Position numbers and translations under genes: made by a program. The notes below the pieces were generated by a model. That model was not told the DNA's origin and made no database searches. It worked only from the letters and a program-made list of their open reading frames with translations. This document shows, piece after piece, positions 1-25,900 of a DNA stretch of 64,000 nt. The DNA comes from Glandiceps talaboti (Eukaryota; Hemichordata; Enteropneusta; Spengelidae): the NCBI RefSeq assembly GCF_964340395.1, contig NC_135563.1, positions 21,038,151 to 21,102,150 of the forward strand, read 5' to 3'. Positions within the stretch are counted from its first letter, which is position 1, and every line of letters starts with the position of its first letter.

Positions 1-711
1 TACTTATAACAATAAAATGTTCGGTTAAGAATAACACCAGACAATAAATATCTTTACTACTTTTCACCCCAAGTAGATAAACAAATTAAGATTTTTTTTT
101 TAATCAAGAAATAAAAATAGAAATATTTTTACGAGTTTTGATACAATGTAACAAATGGGAACGACAATGTCTATTTTTTCTTTTCATTTGAACATTTCGT
201 AGGGTGAGTGACCTACCACCCAGTAAAACAATCACGAGTAATTGGCACGGAACAAATATTTGGCGGGAACTCAAGGATTCCGTAGATCGATGTGATACAA
301 TTGAGGGTTTTATTTCCAGTTGTCTGTTACACAATTGTAAATTTGTGAATACTATACAGTGGGGGGAGTGACCGCAATAGACAACGGAAGCAGTACAGTC
401 GAACGTTTGTTAGATACATTAAGACACATAATATAAAAATCGCATGATTTCGTTAAATATTAATTGTGTTCAATTAGAGTCCAGTCATCTGCTTTGTGAT
501 TTACAATTGTGTCGATTTTTCTGTGAAAAGGTGTTTTCTTGTCTGTGAGATTTTTTAATGATGTCCTAACGCGAGTGAAGTTTATTTGCATATTATCGAC
601 CATGACGGTTGAACACTTTTGACAACACCTTCGCCCACCGAGGATGACCAATCATTATGCGAGTTACGAGTGACGTTTTTAATTGATTATAGAATCAACA
701 ACTAGAAAGAA
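1..711. other. 5' flank of the first gene, no gene seen
   Basis: AT-rich sequence with only short random reading frames on the minus strand. None has a recognisable domain, a TATA box at a sensible distance or a splice pattern. It may hold distal regulatory sequence of the gene that follows, but I see no specific motif. Confidence 0.5.
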
Positions 712-713
712 GG

Positions 714-724
714 TCATATAAAGA
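714..724 (+). promoter_or_regulatory. TATA box of the Ser/Pro-rich gene
   Basis: The sequence CATATAAAGAG lies about 120 bp upstream of the ATG at 842. Transcription would start near 745, giving a 5' leader of roughly 95 nt with no intron. The start codon context is CCACCATGG, an excellent Kozak match. Confidence 0.55.
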
Positions 725-841
725 GAGCTAGGGTTACACTGGATCATAACACTAAGATTTACCTGCTGCAGTTTGTACATCCTAACACCGAGAAGTATAC
801 AACGATAGTCTGTAGTAGTTGTACCACTGATCAATTCCACC

Positions 842-2632
842 ATGGAGTTGGTCGAGGAAGTCAGTCAAGCCAGTAAATCGAAAATACAGAGAGAAAATTT
901 TCTGGAAAAGAATCGCGTTGAAAAGTTGAAGTCTTCAATTGAAATTGAAAAAGAAAAATGGAAAAAACAACACTCCAGGGAAGAGTATAAGATGATACAG
1001 AGACTAGGACGGCTGGAAAAGGAAGGTGATTTGAATAACACGGGGAGTAGTATCAATGGCGGATCAAAAAGACCTAGTCGACGGACGGTATATCTCAGAC
1101 AAAATACTGTTGATTCAAGAAACAGTTCACCTCGAGTGAGTAAGGATACTAATTCGACTTTTATCACACATATGAACGGATCTCCGATGACTCATCAACG
1201 GAACAACGATGAAATGAATTTGCCCGATGACGTTCCAAATCAACAGGTGTCTCCTTCAGTCAAACGAAAACACTCGGAGGAACAGGTTAGAACAGTTAGC
1301 GAGAGGGACGAGGTGATGGCAACAGCTATGGATCCTTTCAATAGCTACATCGATCGATTAAAGAGATCGTTTGAAGACTCTGCCTTGGATAAAGAGGTAG
1401 CAAACATGACTGGAAGCACGTCATCTTTACCCAATTCACCCAGGTTGTCGAGAAAAGACGTTCGTAAAATGAACTCATTAAATACCACCATTGAACTTCG
1501 GCGATTATCGGGATCTAGACCAGAAAGTCCGTTCGTGAAATCCAACTCACTGACTGTACCTACTGAAAGTTCGCCGCTTCCACACACACGGTCTTCTTCT
1601 CCATCAATGTTCTTCACCAAGGGTAATGACAGGGTCGGAGAAAGTTCATCACCTTCACCAAGAGCAAGGTCGAACAGTGACAATACAGGCAGACAACTAA
1701 ACGACTCTCCTCGTCAACGACGACTTGGCACAGCTACACCACCGATATTTCTTGATCAGAATAACTTGCTGTCTTCACCAACGACTTCTTTAAGGAAATT
1801 AACTCCCCCTTCTCCGTTGATAAGCCCACAAAGACCGATGACACCAACTGCCGCATCAAGTCCTTTATTTAGACGTCGCCATCTCCGAGAAAGCAGTGAC
1901 GGCTCAGTGGAATCATCTCCAGATCGCTCGGCAAATTATCAAACATCATCATCCATGGAGACGATACCTCGATCGCAACCACTTAAGTTTCGAGATCGAC
2001 TGAAATCACGGTCGCTAGAAGCGCTTTATACTCCAAACACGTCTCTCCCCGTCAGGAGAAGCATTTCTACAGTAACCGCACCATCCCAGCAATCTCTGTC
2101 TTCAGCATCCTCATCAATAGAAAAACTCCAACAATATCAGACAAACACACCACCTAGAAACACCCCATCGTCTTCACCTAGTGTATCAAGGCGAACAAGC
2201 TCCATCCCTGCATTAAGCGATATAAACAGTTTTGAAACGTCACGTCGTCGATCAAGTTCTTGGGGCACTTCGAAAACTGCACCAAAGATTGTCGTTGAGG
2301 ACACAGTGAACAAGATAAGTAAAGTCCCGTTATACAAGAAACATACTGCAGCTACAAGAAAAAAGAGTATTGGCCCGGCGCACTTTTTCATCCATGCCCT
2401 GGATCTCCACAATGCTAATGGTACAACAGATACTCCTAATGGTACTGCAATAACGATTCCTGCATTATATCAACAGGAACCAAGAAAACTAACACCACGT
2501 GACTTTAGCTACAGACCTCACACTCCCACATTTTCAGAAATAGACTTTGAAAGTATCAAACATACACGATACTTAAGAATGAATAATGGTAACGGGGATG
2601 AAGATGATCTCTTGGACTTTAGTTTTGACTGA
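842..2632 (+). CDS. Intronless gene for a 596-residue Ser/Pro-rich, probably disordered protein, function unknown
   Basis: I do not recognise this protein. Residues about 11-65 are highly charged and look helical (possible coiled coil, Lys/Glu/Arg-rich). Residues about 66-500 are dominated by Ser, Pro, Thr and Arg with many SP and TP pairs (for example SPRVS, SPLPHT, LTPPSPLISP) and basic RRxS sites (RRSIST, RRRSSSW). These suit proline-directed and basophilic kinases or 14-3-3 binding. The last 100 residues are less repetitive and end in an acidic, aromatic tail (DEDDLLDFSFD). No signal peptide, membrane segment or catalytic motif is visible. The start is supported by a perfect Kozak context and a TATA box 120 bp upstream; the whole frame is one exon. 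A regulated adaptor or cytoskeletal or nuclear scaffold would fit, but that is inference only. The reading frame is too long and too uneven in codon use to be chance. Confidence 0.85.
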   Translation: MELVEEVSQASKSKIQRENFLEKNRVEKLKSSIEIEKEKWKKQHSREEYKMIQRLGRLEKEGDLNNTGSSINGGSKRPSRRTVYLRQNTVDSRNSSPRVSKDTNSTFITHMNGSPMTHQRNNDEMNLPDDVPNQQVSPSVKRKHSEEQVRTVSERDEVMATAMDPFNSYIDRLKRSFEDSALDKEVANMTGSTSSLPNSPRLSRKDVRKMNSLNTTIELRRLSGSRPESPFVKSNSLTVPTESSPLPHTRSSSPSMFFTKGNDRVGESSSPSPRARSNSDNTGRQLNDSPRQRRLGTATPPIFLDQNNLLSSPTTSLRKLTPPSPLISPQRPMTPTAASSPLFRRRHLRESSDGSVESSPDRSANYQTSSSMETIPRSQPLKFRDRLKSRSLEALYTPNTSLPVRRSISTVTAPSQQSLSSASSSIEKLQQYQTNTPPRNTPSSSPSVSRRTSSIPALSDINSFETSRRRSSSWGTSKTAPKIVVEDTVNKISKVPLYKKHTAATRKKSIGPAHFFIHALDLHNANGTTDTPNGTAITIPALYQQEPRKLTPRDFSYRPHTPTFSEIDFESIKHTRYLRMNNGNGDEDDLLDFSFD

Positions 2633-2865
2633 TACATATTATTAGGACTACCAAGTTCATCCTAGTTCAAAGAATGTAACACCTGGATCAGACTTCAATT
2701 ATTTTTTGAAAAATGAAATTTTGTCAGACGCATAGATCGATGATAGATTATATGTTTGTGTATTGACTAAAGAGTGTTGTTTTAAATGTTAACAAGTACG
2801 AATGTTGCTTTTGAAAAACTCATCCGTGTTGAAGACCGTGTGATGAATTGTAAGATTTTCATTTT

Positions 2866-3045
2866 AATCTTTATATTTATTTATTTATTTATTTATTCAT
2901 TCATTCATTCATTCGTTCATGTATGTATGTATGTATGTATGTATGTATGTATGTATGTATGTATGTGTGTATGTATGTATGTATGTATGTATGTATGTAT
3001 GTATGTATGTATGTATGTATGTATGTATGTATTTATTTATTGATT
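2866..3045. repeat. Composite tetranucleotide microsatellite in the 3' UTR
   Basis: Blocks run TTTA, then TTCA, then a long TGTA tract (about 2920-3030), then TTTA again. Each block differs from the next by one base, which suggests growth by slippage from point-mutated units. It lies between the stop codon at 2632 and the AATAAA at 3058, so it is probably transcribed. Confidence 0.9.
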
Positions 3046-3057
3046 GATTCAGTTTTT

Positions 3058-3063
3058 AATAAA
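3058..3063 (+). terminator. Polyadenylation signal of the Ser/Pro-rich gene
   Basis: AATAAA lies about 425 bp after the stop codon, directly behind the microsatellite. It is the first clear signal on this strand. Confidence 0.6.
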
Positions 3064-4789
3064 TTATATGTTTGCAATTATACATTATGATTGGACAGTT
3101 TCTTTTTTCTAACTTACATGGATACATGATACCTCAGACTACTAGTGGCATGAGATGTTACTGAAACATTAACCTGGAAACATTCGCTAAAGATTTATTC
3201 CCGCTTATTTTTCTGGAGAACAAAAACTCGAAAGCAAGTAGTGGCAAAATTGTCTTGTAATTAGTGTGCCTAGAAGATACACCATGACTAGCCGTAATTG
3301 TTACATACAAATTCCCGATGGCATTTAATGGCTACATTTTTGCATGCTCCACATTGAAAAGTTCTTAGCACAGGGCAATTAACATAGACGGTCACCTATT
3401 GTAAAACTGTCTGTGCATGTTTCAAAAAAGTGATCCAGAAGAAGCTATTCGGACTGTTTCCTGCCACCAGAGGGCGTTATATAAGCCGGGGTATCCTGGC
3501 CCTCTCTAATTCTCAGGGCTATGTATTTGAACCCTTCTCAAAGACCTAGTGTAGCAATGAATATGAGAGGAGCCCAGTCTATGTGTGAGCTTAGCACAGA
3601 GATTCACATGTTGGAGACAAACTATCAATCAATCTGTCAATAATATTCACGGAATGTTTACCAAAACCTAACCAGTTCTCTGCATTGTCTCAGAGAATCT
3701 GTCATTTCAAACCAAGAGTTTTTGAGATATAGACGATATAGATGACAAATAGACAGACAGACAGACAAGCAGACAGATGGACAGATACCTAGCATTTTTT
3801 CAGTAAATCGATCCAGATCAAATACCTGTGGTGTGATCATTTTGATATAAAAAAGTTCACAATTACACATCAAAAGCATACATACACCAAATATGAAGCA
3901 ATTGGTATGTTTACAGACACAGACGTGTGAGTGCGTGCCCACACACACACACACACACATACAGACACAGACACACACATGCACGCACGCACGCACGCAC
4001 GCACACACCGATAAATACACACACACACACACAGACACATACACTTCATAAGACCTACAGCTAAAAATGTGCTAAAAATGACAAAATAATGACATTTCTT
4101 CTGAAATTCAAGCTTTAATAAATTAAGTGCTGACACATTTCTGTCTGACTGATTGTATTTAGAGTGTTCACATACAGACGGTACAACGTTACAACTTTCA
4201 CATTCAAAAAAACATAGTACAGCTTTCTTCTAGCTGCCATCTACATAATATCTACAACGTCTACCTTTTACACAGACTTTACACAACCAATGGAAAACAC
4301 TCAATTCTCCTATTACCTCATCTTTTTGACTGCTATCAGACAATACCTCTGATTGGCAGATTTTGAATTTCATGACATGCGATTGGTTGATCAAATATCA
4401 TCACTATAAATACACACAAAGCTAAGGAAACTTTTGATTGGTGGAGTTCAAATATATAGACAAGTGATTGGACATTAAAAACAGTTAACAATCTCAGGAG
4501 TAGGTTCACACAAATTCATTGATATCTGCTAAGATACATTCTAAGTATCTAAGTAACCACTTTCATTTTCCTCAGTCATTTTAACAATGCTATGTGTGTA
4601 TTTTCTTATTCTTTTTTTTACATATATTTACTATCTTACATGATCTATTGCTAAGTGTTTAGGTCTGTATCTTTTACATATCAATATACATATCATGATA
4701 AAAACTCTTCTTTGTAGCATAAGAACACATATTTATAGAATCTCTTCTAACTTTCTAACCGAATAACTACCATTGCTTTGAAATTTTGT
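3064..4789. other. Convergent intergenic region with CA and GCAC repeats
   Basis: No gene is supported. GACA units at about 3754-3780 and CA/GCAC tracts at about 3938-4035 are simple repeats; the open frames across them are repeat artefacts. The first gene and the V-ATPase gene converge on this stretch. Confidence 0.6.
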
Positions 4790-4795
4790 TTTATT
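4790..4795 (-). terminator. Likely polyadenylation signal of the V-ATPase B gene
   Basis: TTTATT on the plus strand (AATAAA on the minus strand) lies about 665 bp beyond the stop codon at 5459. It is the nearest clear signal on that strand, so the 3' UTR would be about 680 nt. Confidence 0.4.
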
Positions 4796-5458
4796 CAAAA
4801 TTGTATTTTTCATGAAAGCAAAGAAATTTATGAACGCCCAGAGAAAAAAATTACTTCCTACAGATTCAATCGACTCCAAATGAAACTACTAAAGGGTTTT
4901 CACTATTCGAGTTTGTCAGTAACTTCATTCTTAGTTTACATAGTTTGTAGTGTATGTCTACATTTCATTGTTAAATTGTAACTTCTAGTAACATATTTAC
5001 CATATACCTGCACACCTTGCACCTATGTACCTCGTTCTCTTTCCCTTCAACTTTCCCACCATGCTTTTCAACATATATGACTTAAAATTCTTTTCAACTT
5101 TTCGACTGCAACTCTCACCAAATATACACACAGCTAGTACCCACAACATTGTACAAGTTGAAATGTGACAAAATCAGCTTGGACAGTTTTTTGTTTTTTC
5201 TTAATTGCTGAGTATCAAATTAATCTGTTTAATGTTGACTCTTGCATTGGTTTGCCCATCCTGTATGATGGAAAAGTCATGCATAAAATAAATCCATTCT
5301 TGCATCTGTAAATCATACGATAAAACTGAATCTGAGACTGTATATTGTGTGACAAATATGAATCTGGGTCTGTAAATTAAACGATGGCCTGTTTTGGTTG
5401 TAGTCTGCTGGAATTACTGTATTCTCATTGGTTACTGAGTCTCTATGACAACAACACT

Positions 5459-20926
<15,468 letters not shown>

Positions 20927-20948
20927 CTTGCAAGTGAAGTTTCGTTCA

Positions 20949-21021
20949 CGATCATGTGATGTGCTGAGTGGATGCCAAAGGTGAACCTTACGTCACTGAG
21001 CCAGTAAGCGATCATGTGATG
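20949..21021 (-). promoter_or_regulatory. Paired M-box-type E-boxes and a CRE-like site upstream of V-ATPase B
   Basis: The 13 bp sequence CGATCATGTGATG occurs twice, about 60 bp apart (core TCATGTGA at 20952-20959 and 21012-21019), with TTACGTCA between them at 20988-20995. They lie 26-95 bp upstream of the V-ATPase B ATG. TCATGTGA is the M-box bound by MiT/TFE bHLH factors, and TGACGTAA is an ATF/CREB-type site. MiT/TFE control of V-ATPase genes is known in mammals; its use here is inferred. Confidence 0.5.
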
Positions 21022-21593
21022 GCGTACATCATAAACCATAGAACAGTGCAGTGAGAACAAGTGACCTGTGCTTTTAATATTTAAATATTCCTTTACTTTG
21101 TAAAATCATGATGTCATGCAATATACTTTTATTGAAGTAAAGAAAAGTTGTATACTAAACAAAATTGTACAGTTATTAATTATGTGAAAAGGATAATAAA
21201 ATTAGGGAGCCTTCAGTAATTACATACAGGGGGTGCGGGGAAGGGGGTGGGGCACTTTTACAAATCGGTCCTCGGGAGGGCCATGTTTTACAAAATGGAA
21301 ATAAGGGGATGGTAACATTTTACTTTGATTATTTTTCTATCTCACTTTGCATTATTTTTATGATTTTGATCCCACCGCTGCCACCATTGTTAAGTAATAT
21401 CATGACATATCAGTGAAATGCAGTGAATTAACTGTTAGTTGTGGTGCGAGGAAAGAAGTGGGTCTCGAAGTAGCAAAGGGGGACAGCATGGTAAGATATT
21501 GGGGACAATACGGTGAAGTTGAGATGTTGACCTTGGTCCTGAGGTTGTCATTTGTTTGAAAACTATATGTGGTGGGATCTTACTACAGAAAAT

Positions 21594-21667
21594 TCCCTGT
21601 CTAGTGGGATTCGAACAGAAGAACTCCTGACTATTAATCTTGAGCTCTAACAACTACGCCGCAGGGA
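21594..21667 (-). pseudogene. tRNA-like sequence, probably a tRNA pseudogene or SINE head
   Basis: 74 bp, a normal tRNA length. On the minus strand the ends TCCCTGC and ACAGGGA pair at six of seven positions. An internal TGTTCGAATCC resembles a B box. A seven-base loop TTAATAG sits where an anticodon loop should be and would read AAT (isoleucine). The D, anticodon and T stems have several mismatches, so I do not think it is a working tRNA. Confidence 0.35.
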
Positions 21668-22142
21668 GGCAGTGTTCAAAATTTTTTTTCCATGGCATTG
21701 AAATATTTGCAGGGGAGGGTAATATTATAGAGACAGGAAATTGAGGGAAGGTCCCATTTTAGCACGACAGACTAGGGCATAGTGGTCATTGTGTTTTGGA
21801 TTTTGATGAAGGAAAAAATCCTTTTCTACAATGGCATGTAGCCTTGTCTGAACTGTGGTGCATATTACTTCACGTAAGAGTTCAAACATAACTACTAGTA
21901 TACATATACAAATATATTACCTGTACATACCAATATGATTAAAATTCGACGTAGATGTCGGCTAATCGTTCATTGCTATTTTACCTTCGTTATTTTGCCT
22001 GAATTGACCTTCTTGGTACATGTTTACATTTTTTTATCCTGATCGCCATCCTCGCCACATGTCAAGTACTTTTCACAGTCAACAAGGCTAATACTAGCAC
22101 AGACTTTCCAAATCAGAAATTAGACCGGCAGACAGACCGACG

Positions 22143-22576
<434 letters not shown>

Positions 22577-22952
22577 TTGTGTGCTATAACTTATAATGAC
22601 AAAAGAGAATAGATGAGAGTAAATAAGAATAAGAACAAATAGATAAGAGTCGACCAAGGAAGAGAAAGGGGGGAATGAAACAGGGAAATAAATTGGAAAA
22701 GTTAAACTTTGACATGTTATAGTGGGTTTGTCAAATATCCAGACACCTAGGGACAACGTGTAAACGATATGTGTAATATGTCTTCAGAGACGACTTTAGC
22801 AATTTCTGATCAAATAAAAACGTACTGTATGCGTATGAGTCACTTTCACGTGTCTATGTAAAATACAAACTGCTACTGAGTTACGCCCACTACACAGCTG
22901 ACAGTTCTTCAACTGGTGGTGTCGTGAAATCACACACAAACAAACCACCAAC

Positions 22953-25900
22953 ATGGCGGAGGTGGTGGATACGTCGAAAGTAATATCAGCGGGAAATCAT
23001 CTAGAAGCGAGTTTAATCGACACTACAACACAAGAACAACGCGATGCAGTCATTTATGAATATATCGACAAGGCAGCCAACAGTCAGGATAAAGTCTATG
23101 TTCCAGATTTTAAAGACGGTACGTAACTTTGTCCTGATGTTTACATCAATACATGTTTGATCGTACATTAGCGCTACGCATGATATTGATATTGTCAACA
23201 ATGTACTGGATCGCTGAGGGCATTAAGTAGTGTCTTCGTACATCATGATGTTTTGAATTAATTACACCAAAATTAATGTGTTATGGCAGTAGTTTCTGAA
23301 ATATTACGATTTCACTTTTGAAAAAAAAAACGCATACGTTATACGCGTCGTTCAGTTTGGATATACGCCAGAGCTGCCACCGTCTATGATACACTATCTA
23401 GTGTAGTGTCATGTCCTTATATGGTCATGTCGAAGGTATGATCACATAGCATCTGTACTCTCAAGGGAAATATAACCAGGATGCTCTTTATGTATCTACT
23501 AATATTACTAATTATCATAATTTCAGCGTCAGTTCTATTTTCATAACACATAACAGTGATCATATCGAAGTCGTTTATCCAGAGAGCAGTTGTTTGTCAT
23601 AATGTCTCAGAATTTTTTTTTATGATAAAAAAAAATAACCCTGACCAGAAATGCCCTTTATTATGAGTAGTATTTTGGTATTGCTAATGAAATTCGTAAT
23701 TTTATTTTCATTTATACGTTTTTATTTGCATTCTGTCAGTGGGTCTTTTGTGAACAGTAAATAGTAAGTTAGTTACTGTTGAATTTCACTGGATATTGAA
23801 AAAAAAATTCTATTTTGTTGTTGTTTTTAAAACAAACACATATGATGAACATTCTACTTTTTAGTTTGTGCAGACACATATAATACCTATTTTCATATGA
23901 ATGCAAATTTAAAAGAAAAATAACTGAACATAATAAACCTAAGTCATAATGCATAGATTGTGAATAACAACATCCATGATGACATCATACTACCTGTACA
24001 TACCATTAAAACCTTTGTTTGGAAAAAGGTCAGTGACACTTTGTGCAGTCTAGTCCTATAAGTATTACGATCATGTCACCATGTAGTCAAATCAGTTTCT
24101 TTAGCACAGAATTCTGTTTTTACAGTGATAGTTAAATATTGGCGCATTGATATAAAGGTGGTGATGTTATTGCATCCTCACGTCACTTACATTCACCCTG
24201 GGTGGAGGATCACTGACTGAATGAAGACAGTAACCAATTACAACTCTCTGTTAGTGTGTGATGGATTACTACATGCACTGTTCATCCCTTCCCCAGTAGA
24301 TTTAGATAGCTTTTCGATGGAATTTGTCCATTTGACTATACATTAAAAAAAAGGGATTGTTACACATATATAGTATAAACTAGACTACACTTTATAAAGC
24401 TTACAAATAAATTTTGGTAAGTGGCAATACACATATAAATACTGATATTAACCTTTCTATGCATATTACTTTTTACTAAATATTTTAGTCCTGTTGTAAG
24501 AACTTATAATAATTGTAGTAGTGGGGTTTTTTTTGGCCAATGTCAAAACTGCATGTTTGGTGAACAAAAAAAAAGTGTTGATTGCTGACATATTTCAGGA
24601 GGATTTCACTCAGTCAATCTTGACAACTGTCTGACTAAAATTTATATACAAAGTACCGTAATTGACAAAGGCATGATGCAAGATCTCCAAAATATAGTTT
24701 TGTGTTCTTAAAGTAAGCCTACAATTTCAACCATGATACAAAATTTACAAAATTCTACCAGAACTTAGAGTGTGTAAATCAATATGTTGACATTGTGAAC
24801 TGCAAGACTTTCAAATGAACAATAGGTCTTTGTATCAGAAGGTCACTGTCGTAGTAAATAGTATTGTTCTTATGCATTTAGTGTACTTGAAGCTTTCAAG
24901 TTAAGTGGTGGCAATACATGGTGTCATTGCCAAAAAAGCAGTGAGAATATTTTCTGTGTGTTATAAGTGTGAATATGTTTAGATAAAGAAAGCAGACAGA
25001 CTGACACTTTTATTCAGTTTCATGAGAGATCGGATAAATGACATTTTAAGAAATTGTAGGAGAACTGTCAACATCAAAAAGAAAATGTAAATTTTCCTTG
25101 ACCTCTAAACAAAATGGACAAACAGCAGAACAATGAACATAACTCTATAAGCCAAACCACTGACCAGTGTGTCCTCTAATGATAGCCAAATTTTGTTGTG
25201 GGTCAAAATGATAAAACCTGACATTTCTTGTAAGTCACCACATAGTAAGAGATTGGGGAACACCAAATTTTGGTGCGTCACTAGAAAGTATGTATGTCAG
25301 TGGTGCATCAAATTGGCTTAGTGGGCACACTGCCACTGATATACGTCAAATACCAAATACCAACAACTCAGTCTTGGGGTATTTCCTTGTTTCTAACTAG
25401 ATGACAAGTTTACTGCAAATAACTATTTAGTCTGAATTATAATTCTGCACAAATTGCAGAAAATACAGTCTCAGTCTTGGAGTATAAAAACATTTTGCCT
25501 TCAGGATATTGTTGTGACTAACTTCAGTTGAAGAATAAGAATGACATTTACAAAGGTTTCAGAACCCTTGAAACAAGGGGAAAGGAGAGGAAATGGTTTC
25601 AGAACCTAAAAAACAAGAGAGGTTGCACTATAAATTTCTATCTTGTTTATAATGTCAGTAGAGTAGAGAACCCTGTAAAAAGCCAAAGACACTTCTGTAG
25701 ATTTTACAACAAACTTACTGTCCATAAAATCTAGTAAAACTAGTAATATTGTACTCTAGTTGATTCAGTTTAAATCTTGTCTTTACAGGTTTGGAATGGC
25801 TGAACACAACCCAACCACTTTCAATCTATAATGACCTACATGGTAAAATTGTGGTGTTAGATTTCTTTACCTATTGTTGTATCAACTGTATACATGTGTT

